Shown: positions 15,584 through 25,950, counted from the first letter of the stretch. The stretch: DNA of 29,686 nt from Sphingomonadales bacterium (GCA_020200935.1 JAIVHR010000006.1:1-29686), one strand, 5' to 3'. Numbers and translations are program-made. The notes: generated by a model from the sequence alone, not told the origin.

Positions 15584-15712
15584 GTTGGGCGCGGGGGAGG
15601 GCGGCTGCCATATGCTGATCCGCCATATGTCGAGCAGTTGCCGCGACGGAACGCGGGCGGCGCGCCGCCAGCCCCTTGCACCCGGCACGGGCGTTACGAT
15701 ATTCTGGCAATC

Positions 15713-16069
15713 ATGCTGCAATTCGATCCGCGGGCCGCCTCCGACAATGACAAGGATGGCGAGGGCGACGAGGGCACCGGTGTCGGTGTCGCGACCCGCA
15801 CGCGCACGCGGACCAAACAGCCCTCGCCCTACAAGGTGCTGATGCTCAATGACGATTACACGCCGATGGAATTCGTCGTCCTGTGCCTCCAGCGTTTCTT
15901 CTCGATGGGCCTCGAGGATGCGACGCGGGTGATGCTGCAGGTCCACCAGCAGGGCGTCGGCGTATGCGGCGTCTTCAGCTACGAGGTCGCCGAGACCAAG
16001 GTCACCCAGGTGATCGATTTCGCGCGCGAGAATCAGCACCCGCTGCAATGCACGCTCGAAAAGGCCTGA
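15713..16069 (+). CDS. clpS: ATP-dependent Clp protease adaptor ClpS
   Basis: ClpS delivers N-degron substrates to ClpAP. The 118-residue protein has a variable acidic/arginine-rich N-terminus (residues 1-38, including TRTRTRTK) and the intact ClpS core: [19 protein letters not shown], then [24 protein letters not shown]. The NDD...PMEFV pocket that reads N-terminal residues is complete. The ATG at 15713 is the most likely start, although no strong ribosome site is visible. ClpA is not in the window. The position downstream of a phasin is common in sphingomonads. Confidence 0.94.
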   Translation: MLQFDPRAASDNDKDGEGDEGTGVGVATRTRTRTKQPSPYKVLMLNDDYTPMEFVVLCLQRFFSMGLEDATRVMLQVHQQGVGVCGVFSYEVAETKVTQVIDFARENQHPLQCTLEKA

Positions 16070-16079
16070 ACGGCCGGCT

Positions 16080-16961
16080 CTACATAGCCCAGCTGTCGGG
16101 AACCCGGTCGCCGAACCGCGTGCGAATCGCCGCATAGGTTGGCGCGAGCAACTCGGAGAGCCTTTCGCGGTGTGCCCGGGTCATGCTCTCGGCCGGAGGC
16201 GAATGGGCGAGTTTCAGGTCGAAATCGGCAGGGCGCCGGCCGATGCCGATGAAGTCGGCAATCGTGTCGAGCGTCGGCTGGGTGAACATGTCTTCGAAAA
16301 ACTGAACCCGGACTTCGCTTTCATCGAACACCCCGAAAATCGTGTCGAGAAGCTTGTCGTAGAACATATTGTGATATTCGAGCCGTGTCGGAAGCGTGGC
16401 GTCGACGAAGCGGTCATAGGGCATGCGATTGCCGTTGTTCCACATATGACGCAGCACCGCGTCGACCCGATCGATCGGATCGCGCAGGCAGATCATCAGC
16501 CGTACGCGCGGATGTTGTGCCTTGACCATCCGGTAGCCCTCCTCGGTGAGCGCGCAGTAGCTTGGGGAAAGCTCGCCGAAGGCCTTGTGCTCGGGCTTGG
16601 CGCGCCGGCGGAAGGCTTCAATGTAGCGCGCCGGGTGTTCGGCCATCTCCAGCCGCTCGGCGAATGCGGCCAGCGCCGCCTGCTTTGCCGGGCTCGAATT
16701 GCGTTCGGGGTCCTCGGCGAGCTTTGCCATATTGTCCCGGACGCGCTGCTCGAAACGGGCCGAATTTCGCTTGTGATGCAAGGCGCTGAAGAAATGCAGT
16801 TCCTTTGGCTTCGACGAGAGGAACTCGGGGTGCTTTTCGAGATAATCATGCAGCCAGGTCGTCCCCGTCTTCGCCGGGCCGAGACCGAGGAAGAAGGTCA
16901 TTTTCTCGAAGCGCACGGGGTCTCCCGACCCGGGCGCGGAAAAGATTCGGGGCAGTTTCAT
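16080..16961 (-). CDS. Sulfotransferase domain protein
   Basis: The protein uses PAPS to sulfate an unknown acceptor. The 5'-phosphosulfate loop is LGLGPAKTGTTWLHDYLEKH, and the 3'-phosphate site is LMICLRDPIDRVDAVLRHMW. Both are intact, as is the C-terminal region ending VPDSWAM. Two starts are possible: an ATG at 16961 (MKLPRIFSAP; 293 residues) and an ATG at 16901 (MTFFLGLGPAK), which has a better GAGAAA ribosome site but leaves little ahead of the first strand. I list the longer one. The gene begins 19 bp after the Crp/Fnr regulator stop on the same strand, so the two probably form one operon. The acceptor, for example a lipid, polysaccharide or metabolite, is unknown. Confidence 0.82.
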   Translation of the reverse strand: MKLPRIFSAPGSGDPVRFEKMTFFLGLGPAKTGTTWLHDYLEKHPEFLSSKPKELHFFSALHHKRNSARFEQRVRDNMAKLAEDPERNSSPAKQAALAAFAERLEMAEHPARYIEAFRRRAKPEHKAFGELSPSYCALTEEGYRMVKAQHPRVRLMICLRDPIDRVDAVLRHMWNNGNRMPYDRFVDATLPTRLEYHNMFYDKLLDTIFGVFDESEVRVQFFEDMFTQPTLDTIADFIGIGRRPADFDLKLAHSPPAESMTRAHRERLSELLAPTYAAIRTRFGDRVPDSWAM

Positions 16962-16980
16962 GGCTGTTTCGCGGAATCGG

Positions 16981-17718
16981 CTATGCTTCGGGCGCCGGCA
17001 ACCAGCTCGTATCGACGGCGGCATAGCGGTTGATATAGCCGGCCAGATCGACCAGCCGGCCTTCGTCGAGGATCGTCACCCGGTTGCGCTCGCGCAAAAT
17101 CAGCCCGTCGCGTTTCAATTCCTTCATCATCCGATTGACATGGACCGAGGTCAGCCCGGTCGCATCGCCGATATCCTCCTGGGTCATCGGGATCTCCACC
17201 TCGGCCAGATCGCCGTCGCCCATGATCCGGTGGCGGACGACGATATCGAGCAGCAGCGCCGCGATGCGCGCCTTGGCGTCGGTGCGCCCGAGCGAAGCGA
17301 GCCGGTCGTCCATCGCCACCCGTTCGGCCTGGCTGATCAGGAAGAGCAGGGTCGCAAGCCGGCTATGCTGTTCGAACAACTCGGCCAGCGCGCGGCGATC
17401 GAACGGGCAGAGCACCCCGTCGCTGAGCGCGGTCAGGCTGTGCGAGGCGTTGCCGAAGGCGACGCTCGAGGTGCCGACGAGATCGCCGGGAAAGTTGATG
17501 CGCAGTATCTGCCGCTTGCCGTCATCGAGTTCGAGATGGCTGTAGAGCCATCCCTTGCGGACGATGAACAATTCGTCGGCCGGATCGCCTTGGTGGCGGA
17601 TGCACTCGCCGCGCTCGAATTGCCGTTCCTTGTCCTCGAGCCGCGCGAGCGCCGCTTCCTCGGCCGGCGTCAGCGCGAGAAAATGCGACAGTCTCGTCGC
17701 GAAACAACTGTTGCTCAT
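16981..17718 (-). CDS. Crp/Fnr-family transcription regulator
   Basis: A 245-residue regulator. The N-terminal cyclic-nucleotide-binding-type beta-roll covers about residues 10-125 ([27 protein letters not shown], then [13 protein letters not shown]), followed by the long dimer helix. The winged helix lies near residues 150-225: [30 protein letters not shown]. No four-cysteine iron-sulfur motif like that of FNR is present; the only obvious cysteines are near the N-terminus (NSCFATRL) and in RGECIRH and GVLCPF. The effector is therefore unknown. The gene is divergent from murA, with about 100 bp between starts, and upstream of the sulfotransferase, its probable operon partner. Confidence 0.86.
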   Translation of the reverse strand: MSNSCFATRLSHFLALTPAEEAALARLEDKERQFERGECIRHQGDPADELFIVRKGWLYSHLELDDGKRQILRINFPGDLVGTSSVAFGNASHSLTALSDGVLCPFDRRALAELFEQHSRLATLLFLISQAERVAMDDRLASLGRTDAKARIAALLLDIVVRHRIMGDGDLAEVEIPMTQEDIGDATGLTSVHVNRMMKELKRDGLILRERNRVTILDEGRLVDLAGYINRYAAVDTSWLPAPEA

Positions 17719-17818
17719 TGCGCCCTCTTCAACGCTCGCGATACTCTGCGATAGCCATCGTCATGGCAGCAAAACACGCATTTTGCAAAGCGCTCGGTTG
17801 CCGCTAGAGACCTCGCAT

Positions 17819-19102
17819 ATGGACAGTATTCTCATCCGCGGCGGCAAGCCGCTCTCCGGCACGATCGCCATTTCGGGCGCCAAGAATGCGGTGCTCACCT
17901 TGATGCCCTGCGCGCTGCTGACCGACCGGCCGCTGACCCTCGAAAATCTGCCGCGGCTCGCCGATGTCGACGGCTTCATGCATCTGTTGAACCAGCACGG
18001 CGCCTCGACGACGCTCGAAGGCGCCGGCAATGGCGGCTTCGGACGCAGCATGTCGATTCGCGCCGGTCGCATCGCCTCGACCACCGCGCCCTACGATTTC
18101 GTCCGCAAGATGCGCGCCTCGATCCTCGTGCTCGGGCCGCTGCTCGCGCGCGCTGGCGAGGCGACGGTGTCGATGCCCGGCGGCTGCGCGATCGGCAACC
18201 GGCCGATCGACTTGCATCTCAAGGCGATGGAGGCGCTCGGCGCCGAGATCGAGCTGGCGCAGGGCTATGTCACCGCGCGCGCGCCCGATGGCGGGCTTGT
18301 CGGCGGCGACATTTCCTTCGCGCAGGTGTCGGTCGGCGCGACCGAGAATGCGGTGATGGCGGCGGTGCTCGCCAGGGGCGAGACGCGGATCGAAAACGCC
18401 GCGCGCGAGCCCGAAATAGCCGATCTGTGCAACTGCCTCGTCGCGATGGGCGCCGAAATCGAAGGGATCGGCACCGATAATCTCACCATCTGCGGCCAGG
18501 ATCGGCTCGGCGGCGCGACCTACCGCGTGATGCCCGACCGGATCGAGGCCGGCAGCTATGCCTGCGCGGCGGCAATCACCGGTGGCGAATTGCAGCTCGA
18601 AGGCGCCCGGGCGAGCGACATGCCGTCGATCCTCGCCGGGCTGCGCGAGGTCGGGCTGGCGATCGAGGAAACCGACGGCGGGATCCATGTCGCATCCGAC
18701 GGCCCGCTGAGGCCGGTGACGCTCTCGACCGCGCCCTTTCCGGGCTTTCCGACCGACATGCAGGCGCAATTCATGGCGATGCTGACGCGCGCCGAGGGCA
18801 CCAGCCTGCTGACCGAGACGATCTTCGAAAACCGCTATATGCACGTCCCCGAGCTTGCTCGAATGGGCGCCGATATCGAGGTGCGCGGGCGCACGGCGGT
18901 GGTAAAGGGGGTCGATCATCTGGTCGGCGCGCAGGTCATGGCGACCGATCTTCGCGCGTCGATGAGCCTCGTGCTCGCCGGCCTCGCCGCCGACGGCGAG
19001 ACGCAGGTGCTGCGCGTCTACCACCTCGATCGCGGCTATGAACGGCTCGAGGAGAAGCTCGGTGCCGCGGGGGCGGATATAGAGCGAGTCAGCGAGGGGT
19101 AG
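17819..19102 (+). CDS. murA: UDP-N-acetylglucosamine 1-carboxyvinyltransferase
   Basis: MurA catalyses the first committed step of peptidoglycan synthesis, transferring enolpyruvyl from PEP to UDP-GlcNAc. It has 427 residues, the usual length. The substrate motif [17 protein letters not shown] and the catalytic loop [16 protein letters not shown], with the fosfomycin-target cysteine at residue 123, are present. The C-terminal half contains [13 protein letters not shown] and the [17 protein letters not shown] motif. The ATG at 17819 is the conserved start ([14 protein letters not shown]); the open frame upstream overlaps the divergent regulator. No transcription partner is evident. Confidence 0.96.
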   Translation: MDSILIRGGKPLSGTIAISGAKNAVLTLMPCALLTDRPLTLENLPRLADVDGFMHLLNQHGASTTLEGAGNGGFGRSMSIRAGRIASTTAPYDFVRKMRASILVLGPLLARAGEATVSMPGGCAIGNRPIDLHLKAMEALGAEIELAQGYVTARAPDGGLVGGDISFAQVSVGATENAVMAAVLARGETRIENAAREPEIADLCNCLVAMGAEIEGIGTDNLTICGQDRLGGATYRVMPDRIEAGSYACAAAITGGELQLEGARASDMPSILAGLREVGLAIEETDGGIHVASDGPLRPVTLSTAPFPGFPTDMQAQFMAMLTRAEGTSLLTETIFENRYMHVPELARMGADIEVRGRTAVVKGVDHLVGAQVMATDLRASMSLVLAGLAADGETQVLRVYHLDRGYERLEEKLGAAGADIERVSEG

Positions 19103-19285
19103 GGAGAAATTCCTCCCTGCGGCGAAGCCGTGGGGAGGGGGACCGCCGAAGGCGGTGGAGGGGCCTTGCGACCGGCTGGCGGTTGTGCGTTCGGCTTGCG
19201 GTGTAGGCTCGGCTTCGCCTCGCCCCCTCCACCATGCTTCGCATGGTCCCCCTCCCCATTTGCTGCGCAAACGGGGAGGATTTTT
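19103..19285. repeat. Intergenic palindromic repeats between convergent murA and the DUF445 gene
   Basis: The 183-bp region contains GGGAGGGGGACC-type sequence at 19134-19163 and its inverted partner at 19222-19257, with inner hairpins GACCGCC-GAAG-GCGG and ACCATGCTTCGCATGGT. A third element (CTCCCC...GGGGAG) lies at 19252-19279. No gene is seen. They could serve as a bidirectional terminator. Confidence 0.62.
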
Positions 19286-20551
19286 CTAGAAAACCACGAT
19301 CCCCGTGTGGATCGTCAGGCCGACCAGCCCGCCGACCAAGGTGCCGTTGATGCGGATATATTGGAGGTCGCGTCCAACCGCGTTTTCGAGCCGGCTGGTG
19401 ACCGTTTCGGCGTCCCAGCCGCGCACCGTGTCGGAGACCAGCTTGACGATGCTGTCGCCATAATCGGCGACCACGCCGACCGTCGCGCGGCGGGCGAAGC
19501 TGTTGATCGCGCGGTTGAGCCGGGGGTCGGTCTGCAAGGTCTCGCCGAGATCCTTGAGCGCCTCGCCGAGCTTGCCTTCGAGCATCCGGTCGGGATCGCG
19601 CGCGGCCTTGAGCAGCCCTTCGCGCGCCGATTGCCAGAAGCCGTCGAGCCAATCGGTGAAGGCCGGATTGTCGAGCATCTCGAGCTTGTAGCGCTCGACC
19701 TTGGCCTGGGCGTCGGGGTCGTTCTGCAGATCGAAGGCGAGCCGGACGAGACCTTCGTTGGCCTTGCCGCGCAACGGATGATGGGGATCGGCCTCCATCT
19801 GGATCAGCAGCTTCCTCAAACCGTTGATGATCGCGTTGGAGAGCCGGTCGTCGAGCGCCAGCCAGCGCATCACGTTGTTGGCCCGCTCATAGACCATCGC
19901 GCGCACCACATCCTCGTTGGCGTCGAGGATGTTGGCCGCCCAGCGGACGATCGAATCGATCACCGGCACATGGCGATTCTCGCGAATCGCCGCCTCGACG
20001 AGCTGGCCGAGCATCGGCGCGAACTCGACATTGCGCAGCCGCGAGGCGATCGCCGATTTGACGGTGTCTCCCAGTCGTTCGTCGTCGAGCGATTCGAGCA
20101 TCATGACGACCAGCCGGCTCGCGCCTTCGCGGGTGCGGCCGGCGCCGGCCGGGCCGGTCAGGAAGCGGCCGATGGCGCCGGCGACGTCGAAGCGCTTCAT
20201 CCGCCGCGCGACCACCGAGGCGGTGAGGAAATTGTCCTTGAGGAAGATGGCGAGCTGTTCGCCGATCCGGTCCTTGTTCCTCGGCACGATCGCGGTGTGG
20301 GGAATCGGAATGCCGAGCGGGTGGCGGAACAGCGCGGTGACCGCGAACCAGTCGGCCAGCCCGCCGACCATCGCCGCTTCGGCAAAGGCGGCGACGAAGC
20401 CCCAGGCCGGGTGCGTCTCCTCCATCGAATGGGCGAGCACGAAGATGCCGGCCATCAGCACCAGCATCCCGGTCGCGGTCGCGCGCATCGCGCGCGCGCG
20501 GTCCTCGGGAATAGGTTGCAGGCTGGCGGCGCTGCGGGCGAAGAGACTCAT
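19286..20551 (-). CDS. DUF445 family membrane protein
   Basis: A 421-residue protein with an N-terminal membrane helix (ATATGMLVLMAGIFVLAHSM), then the DUF445 signature AAFAEAAMVGGLADWFAVTALFRHPLGIPIPHTAIVPRNKDRIGEQL, a long helical central region, and a C-terminal membrane helix (INGTLVGGLVGLTIHTGIVVF). DUF445 proteins are membrane-anchored and conserved, but their biochemical role is unknown. The start codon overlaps the RND pump's stop in an ATGA arrangement (20548-20551), showing translational coupling and membership of the efflux operon. It is complete. Confidence 0.88.
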   Translation of the reverse strand: MSLFARSAASLQPIPEDRARAMRATATGMLVLMAGIFVLAHSMEETHPAWGFVAAFAEAAMVGGLADWFAVTALFRHPLGIPIPHTAIVPRNKDRIGEQLAIFLKDNFLTASVVARRMKRFDVAGAIGRFLTGPAGAGRTREGASRLVVMMLESLDDERLGDTVKSAIASRLRNVEFAPMLGQLVEAAIRENRHVPVIDSIVRWAANILDANEDVVRAMVYERANNVMRWLALDDRLSNAIINGLRKLLIQMEADPHHPLRGKANEGLVRLAFDLQNDPDAQAKVERYKLEMLDNPAFTDWLDGFWQSAREGLLKAARDPDRMLEGKLGEALKDLGETLQTDPRLNRAINSFARRATVGVVADYGDSIVKLVSDTVRGWDAETVTSRLENAVGRDLQYIRINGTLVGGLVGLTIHTGIVVF

Positions 20552-23452
20552 TCGGCCGGCTGGACCGCCCCGTCGGGCTCCTCGCCCTTATAGGTGAGTA
20601 GCTTTCCGAATTTGCCGCGGATCCATTTCTCGAAGCTGTCGGCGATCGAGAAGCTTGCCGGGAATCGCGGTCACCTTGTCGATGCCCTTGTCCATTTCCT
20701 CGATCGCGAAATCGACCAGCAGGATCGAATTCTTGGCGACGATGCCGAGCAGCATCAGCAGGCCGATGAAGACCGGCAAGGACAACGGCGATCCGACGAT
20801 ATGGAGCGCGATCGCGCTGCCGAGCGGGGCGAGGATCAGCGAGCCCATATTGACCAGCGGCGCCATCACCCGGCGATAGAGCAGCACGAGCACCGCGAAG
20901 ACCAGCAGCACGCCAGAGACGACCGCGACCATGAAGTTCATGATCATCTCGGCCTGCCATTCCTCCTGGCCGGCGGTGACGCGTTCGACGCTGGGCGGCA
21001 AATCGTCCCAGGCCGGCAGCGCATAGATCGCGTTATAGGCGTCGCCCGACACGGTGCCCGGGGTGAGATCGGCGCCGATAACGATGCGGCGCGTCTGGTT
21101 GTAGCGCTGGATTTCTGTCGGGCCCGAGCCGAAGCCGATTTCGGCGACGACGCCGAGCGGCACCGAACCGCCGCTCTGCGTCGGCACGGCGAGATTCTCG
21201 ATCGTCGCCAGATCCCGGCGCGATTCTTCCGACAGCGCGACGCGAATCGGGATCTGGCGGTCGGAGAGTGAGAATTTGGCTGCATTCTGGTCGATCTCGC
21301 CCTGGGTCGCGATGCGGATCGCCTGGCTCAATGCCGAGGTCGTCACGCCGAGATCGGCGGCCAGATCCCGCCGCGGCCGGATCAGTATTTCGGGACGTTG
21401 CAGCCCGCCGTCGATGCGAGGAGCCTGGATTATGTCGAGCCCGCGCATCTGCTCGACGAGAGTATCACCGGCGGCCTGCAGCTCCTCGGGATCGTCGCCT
21501 CCGACGACGATCGAGATGTCGCGCCCCGAAAAGCCGCCTTGCTGCGAATTGAAGAAGACGCGCGCATCGGCGACCTCGCGCAGCAGCGGCGCCGTCGCCC
21601 GCTCGAACTCGAAGCTCTTGCGCTCGCGATCATCGCGCAGCGTCATGTAGATTCTGCCGTCGCCCGGATTGATGCGCTGGAAAGCGGTGCGCACATCGGG
21701 CTGCTGCCGCAGAATCGAGGCAACCTGGTCGGAGACGCGCTCGGTTTGTTCGAGCGTCGAGCCCGGCACCATCTCGATCGTCACCGAGCTGAAGTCATTA
21801 TCCTGCTCGGGCATGAAGGTCATCGGCAGCATCGCGAAGGCGAGCACCGTCAGAATGAACGCGCCGCCGCCGCCGATGATCGCGGTCTTCCAGCGGTGGA
21901 CCAGCGACCATTTGAGGAGCGCCATGTAGCGATCCATCACCGGCCCCTCGCCATGCTGGCGAACGCCTTCGGCCTTGAGGAAATAGGCCGACATGAGCGG
22001 TGTCACCAATCGGGCCACGGCAAGGCTCATGATCACCGCGACCACCGTCGTCATGCCGAACTGGATGAAGAACTGGCCCGAAATGCCGGGCATCAGTGCC
22101 ACCGGCAGGAACACCGCGACGATCGCCGCGGTCGTCGAGAGCACGGCGAGGCTGATCTCCTCGGCGGCATCGATCGAGGCCTGATAGGAACTCTTGCCCA
22201 TCCGCATGTGCCGGACGATATTCTCGATCTCGACGATCGCGTCGTCGACAAGGACACCGGCCACCAGGCTCAGCGCCAGCAGGCTGATGAAATTGAGCGT
22301 GAAGCCGAACATGCTCATGAACCAGAAGGTCGGGATCGCGGATAGCGGGATCGCGATCGAGGCGATCAGCGTCGCGCGCCAGTCGCGCAGGAAGAACCAG
22401 ACGACGATCACGGCGAGCACCGCGCCCTCGATCAGCGCCGCCATCGCGGTCTCGTAATTTTCCTTGGTATATTCGACGGTCGTGAAGAGACGCGTGAATT
22501 CGGTGCCCGGATACTGCTCCTCGAGCTCGTCGAGCATCGCGAGCGCCGCATCATAAACCTCGACGTCCGATGCGCCCTTGGCGCGCTCGATGCCGAAGCT
22601 CACGACCTGGCGTCCGTTGAGCTTGCCCATCGACCGCTGTTCGCCCCAGCTGTCGCGAACCTCGGCAATCGTCGAAAGCTTGATCGTCCGCCCGCCGCCG
22701 ACGGCTATATCGGTCTGGCCGAGCTGGTAGGCGGTATCGGCATCGCCGAGCACACGCACCGCCTGTTCGGCACCGGCGACCTCGGCGCGGCCCCCGGTCG
22801 CGTTGACGTTCACGGCGCGCAGCTGCTGGTTGACCTGGCTCGCGGTGATGCCGAGCGACTGGAGCTGGCCCGGATCGAGGATGACGCGAATTTCGCGATC
22901 GACGCCGCCGCCTCGGCTGACCGACGCCATGCCGTCTATGCCGCGCAGCTGGCGGGCGACGGTATTGTCGACGAACCAGCTCAGCTCTTCGAGCGTCATG
23001 TCGACATTCTGGACCGCGAAATAGGCGATCGTGCCGCCGCCATTGATCTCGACCCGCTGGACCTGCGGTTCGAGGATGCCGTCGGGCAGGTCGCCGCGGA
23101 TCTGGGAAATCGCGTCGCGGACATCGTTGACCGCGCGGTCGACCGGGGTGCCGATAGTGAACTCGATGAAGGTCGAGGAACGACCTTCGCTGGCCGTCGA
23201 GCTGATCGTGTTGACGCCGCTGATGTTGCGGACCGCCGCCTCGATCTTCTGCGTCACCTGGGTCTCGATTTCGACCGGCGAGGCGCCGGGCTGCGAGATG
23301 AAGACCTGGGCGGCGGGGAAATCGATATCGGGACTGTCATTGACCGACAGGCTGGCAAAGCTGATCAGCCCGGCCAGCATCAGGCCGATGAACAGCACGA
23401 TCGGCGGCGTCGGGTTCTTGATCGCCCAGGTGGAAACTTGGCGGAAGGTCAT
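20548..23452 (-). pseudogene. RND multidrug efflux permease, C-terminal block deleted and frameshifted
   Basis: A hydrophobe/amphiphile-efflux RND inner-membrane pump. Most of the protein is normal: N-terminal helix (TPPIVLFIGLMLAGLISF), porter domains, and the proton-relay aspartates in GVLVDDAIVEIENIVRHM. The downstream half runs to GIVAKNSILLVDFAIEEMDKGIDKVTAI, near 20668. There about 60-65 residues that should hold the last two membrane helices (the AQPIVMTT...APMGITVIGG-type region) are missing, and the written frame ends at 20588 with an unrelated tail. The correct C-terminus survives in another frame: PASFSIADSFEKWIRGKFGK, then LLTYKGEEPDGAVQPAE, stop at 20548-20550, overlapping the next start as ATGA. 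As written the pump lacks helices needed for transport. It starts 10 bp after the membrane fusion protein stop. Confidence 0.86.
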
Positions 23453-23462
23453 GAAAGTCGCC

Positions 23463-24659
23463 TCAGCTTGCTTCGTCGCGCGCGACGCGCTGCGGAATCA
23501 CCTCGTCGCCGGGATTGAGGAAGGCGCCGGCCGACACGACGACCCGTTCGTTGCCCTGCAGCCCGCTGCGGATGGTGATGCCTTCATTCGACACATTGCC
23601 GATTTCCACGTCGCGGCGAACGACGGTGTTGTTCTCGTCGATGATGTAGACGAAACTGCCGGAATCGTCGCTGAGCACCGCCGATTCCGGCAGCAGCGGC
23701 GCATCGACCGAGCCGCTCATGATGCGCGCCTGGGCGAATCCGCCGGGGCGCAGCGCGCGGTCGTAGGAGAGCGCGATGCTCGCCGTGCCCTGGCGGGTCT
23801 GCTGATCAATCACCGGCGACAATTGCCAGATCTGGCCCTCGAAGCTCTGGCCGGCACCGACCGGGCGGACGATCGCGCGCTGTCCGACCGAGAGCTTGAC
23901 GAGTTCATCCTCCGAGACCCCCGCGTTCATTTCCATCTCGCCGCCCCGCGCCATCCTGAACAACGCTCCCGAGCCTGCACTCACCACCTGGCCGGGTTCG
24001 ACCATGCGCTCGAGGATCAGGCCGGCGGCCGGCGCGCGGATGGCGAGCCGTCCGGCGCGTGCCTGCAATTCGCCGAGCTGCGCCTGGGCGACATTGACCC
24101 GGGCGCGCGCGGCGTCGCGGGTCGCCGTCTTGCGGTCGATATCGGCCTGGCTGATGAAGCCGCGCTCGACGAGCTGTAGCGCCCGGTCGAGCTCGGCCTG
24201 GGCCAGCGCGAGATCGGATCGCGCGACCTCGACATTGGCGCGCGCCGACTGGGTCTGACGATTCTGGACCGAGCTCTCGATCGAGGCGAGCGTCTGGCCG
24301 GCGCCGACCCAATCGCCGGCATCGACGTAAACGCGGATGACCTGGCCGCCCTCGCCGGCGACGCCGACCGGCATCTCGCGACGCGCGGCCAAGGTGCCGG
24401 TCGCTGAAATGACGCTCGAGATATTCTGCGATCCCGGAACCATCACGGTCACCGTCGGCAGCGACTGTTCGGGCGCCCCGGCGACGCCGGCATTCTCGCC
24501 CGCACCCCCGCGCATCAGCAGGAAGGCGACGAGAATCGCCGCGACGAGCGCCACCACGCCGATGATGATCGCACGGAGACGGCGACTCCTGCGGTTCGCC
24601 GTCTCCGCGGCTTCTAGCGATTCGGCGTTTTCACGCGCGAAATCCGGTTCGACATTCAT
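23463..24659 (-). CDS. RND efflux periplasmic adaptor (membrane fusion protein)
   Basis: The 398-residue adaptor links the RND pump to an outer-membrane channel. It has an N-terminal membrane anchor (LRAIIIGVVALVAAILVAFLLM), the lipoyl-like halves VIRVYVDAGDWVGAGQTLASIE and GRLAIRAPAAGLILERMVEPGQVV, and between them a helical hairpin (ARANVEVARSDLALAQAELDRALQLV, then SQADIDRKTATRDAARARVNVAQAQLGELQ). Beta-barrel and membrane-proximal domains follow. The ATG at 24659 is preferred because AAGGTGG precedes it; an in-frame ATG at 24680 would add seven residues. It is first in the operon with the RND pump and DUF445 protein. No outer-membrane channel gene is nearby. Confidence 0.9.
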   Translation of the reverse strand: MNVEPDFARENAESLEAAETANRRSRRLRAIIIGVVALVAAILVAFLLMRGGAGENAGVAGAPEQSLPTVTVMVPGSQNISSVISATGTLAARREMPVGVAGEGGQVIRVYVDAGDWVGAGQTLASIESSVQNRQTQSARANVEVARSDLALAQAELDRALQLVERGFISQADIDRKTATRDAARARVNVAQAQLGELQARAGRLAIRAPAAGLILERMVEPGQVVSAGSGALFRMARGGEMEMNAGVSEDELVKLSVGQRAIVRPVGAGQSFEGQIWQLSPVIDQQTRQGTASIALSYDRALRPGGFAQARIMSGSVDAPLLPESAVLSDDSGSFVYIIDENNTVVRRDVEIGNVSNEGITIRSGLQGNERVVVSAGAFLNPGDEVIPQRVARDEAS

Positions 24660-24889
24660 GTCCGCCACCTTATCTGACACTCCGAATCCTGCCCTTGCTT
24701 CCTACTGTGTTATCGCAATAAGACACAAGGCTCAAGCCGGAGAGAAAATCCGGCGTGTATGTGCTTTTTTTGCACTGCAAAAGCAAGGTTGCGTGTCGAA
24801 ACCGATAGGCCGTTCATCCCATTGCAACCACGATCCTGCTTGAGCCGTTGTCTCGGGCGGAAGCTTTGTCGCCGGATTGGGAGATGACC
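24660..24889. promoter_or_regulatory. Divergent efflux/SIMPL promoter region with an imperfect palindrome
   Basis: This 230-bp divergent region contains an imperfect palindrome at 24706-24727 (GTGTTAT-CGCA-ATAAGACAC core), a possible repressor operator for the efflux operon. It also carries a TGCACTGCA site at 24771-24779, the same form as the sites in the phasin promoter. No TetR or MarR gene is adjacent, so the regulator is unknown. Confidence 0.4.
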
Positions 24890-25609
24890 ATGCGTTATTC
24901 GATTTTTCTGCCGCTGTTCGCGATCGCCGCGGGCGGCGCGACCGGGCCGCTTGCCGCCCAGGAGATGGCCGTCGTCTCCGCCTTCGAGGGCACCCGGCTC
25001 GATATCGTGGCCACCGGCCAAGTGACGCGGGTGCCCGATCTCGTCGTCATCAATGCCGGCGTCGTCACCGAGGCGGCGACCGCGCAGGCCGCGCTTTCGG
25101 AGAATAATCGCCGCATGCGCAGCGTGCTCGATGCGCTCGAGGCGGCCGGAATCGCCGAACGCGACATCCAGACTTCGTCGATCAATCTCAATCCGCGCTA
25201 CGATTATCAGGAGCGCAGCGAGCCGCGGCTGGTCGGCTATAATGCCTCGAACCAGCTCTCGATCCGCTTCCGCGAGATCGAGCGCGCAGGCCCGATCATC
25301 GACGCGCTGGTCGGCCAGGGCGTCAATCAGATCAACGGGCCGAGCCTGGAAATCGACAATCCCGACGAGGCGATGGACGAGGCGCGACTCGACGCGCTGA
25401 CCAAGGCGCGGGCGCGGGCCGAGCTCTATGCCGGCGGGCTCGGGATGCGCGTCGCGCGGATCGTCGCGATCAGCGAGGGCGGTGCTTCGCGGCCGCCGAT
25501 GCCGATGGCGCGGATGGCGGCCAGCGACGTCTCCGAGGAAAGCCTGCAGATCGCGCCGGGCGAACAGCAGGTCAGCGTCAGCCTCTCGGTGACCTTCGCA
25601 CTCGAATAG
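24890..25609 (+). CDS. SIMPL-domain (DUF541) periplasmic protein
   Basis: The 239-residue protein starts with a signal peptide (MRYSIFLPLFAIAAGGATGPLAAQ; cleavage near residue 24). The SIMPL domain follows: LDIVATGQVTRVPDLVVINAGVVTEAATAQAAL, then ERDIQTSSINLNPRYDYQ, SNQLSIRFREIERAGPIIDALV and ALTKARARAELYAGGLGMRV. The family forms periplasmic or outer-membrane oligomers linked to oxidative or interleukin-1 receptor-associated phenotypes, but its biochemistry is unclear. The ATG at 24890 follows GGGAG; another ATG two codons earlier is possible. It is divergent from the efflux operon. Confidence 0.88.
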   Translation: MRYSIFLPLFAIAAGGATGPLAAQEMAVVSAFEGTRLDIVATGQVTRVPDLVVINAGVVTEAATAQAALSENNRRMRSVLDALEAAGIAERDIQTSSINLNPRYDYQERSEPRLVGYNASNQLSIRFREIERAGPIIDALVGQGVNQINGPSLEIDNPDEAMDEARLDALTKARARAELYAGGLGMRVARIVAISEGGASRPPMPMARMAASDVSEESLQIAPGEQQVSVSLSVTFALE

Positions 25610-25624
25610 GTCGTGCACTGCATG

Positions 25625-25668
25625 CAAAAAAGGGCCGCGGGGCGAACTGCCCGGCGGCCCTTCTTTTC
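25625..25668. terminator. Bidirectional rho-independent terminator
   Basis: AAAAAAGGGCCGC and its inverted partner GCGGCCCTTCTTTT flank a short GC-rich hairpin, with A-run and T-run on opposite sides. It sits between the convergent SIMPL and GlsB-type genes and can stop both. Confidence 0.85.
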
Positions 25669-25683
25669 GTTGCTGCGCTCGCG

Positions 25684-25950
25684 CTAGCGAACGCGTCCGC
25701 GCTGGACGAGATTGACGATCGCCAGCAGCACGACGGCGCCGATGAAGGACATCAGCAGCCCGATCGGATCGAACTCGGTCAGCGTCGATCCGACGCCGAA
25801 CAGGGTGCCGATAAACCGGCCGAGAAACGAGCCGACGATGCCGACCACGATATTCCAGAAAATGCCCATCGACGCATCGCGCGCCATGACCAGACTGGCC
25901 AGCCAGCCGATGATGCCGCCGACGACAATTGCGATGATAATCCCTACCAT
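25684..25950 (-). CDS. GlsB/YeaQ/YmgE-family stress-response membrane protein
   Basis: An 88-residue 'transglycosylase-associated' membrane protein with three hydrophobic segments: MVGIIIAIVVGGIIGWLASLVM, then MGIFWNIVVGIVGSFLGRFIG and GLLMSFIGAVVLLAIVNLV. The glycine pattern GGIIGWLAS and NIVVGIVGSFLG is diagnostic. Members are induced by envelope or acid stress and have no known enzymatic role. An AGGAGGAAGGG ribosome site (complement of 25960-25970) precedes the start at 25950. It is complete. Confidence 0.92.
   Translation of the reverse strand: MVGIIIAIVVGGIIGWLASLVMARDASMGIFWNIVVGIVGSFLGRFIGTLFGVGSTLTEFDPIGLLMSFIGAVVLLAIVNLVQRGRVR

Noticed and set aside
20594..22345. Long plus-strand open frames opposite the RND gene
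   Set aside because: They are mirror frames of a high-GC gene, with histidine/arginine/glutamate-rich content and no conserved motif.
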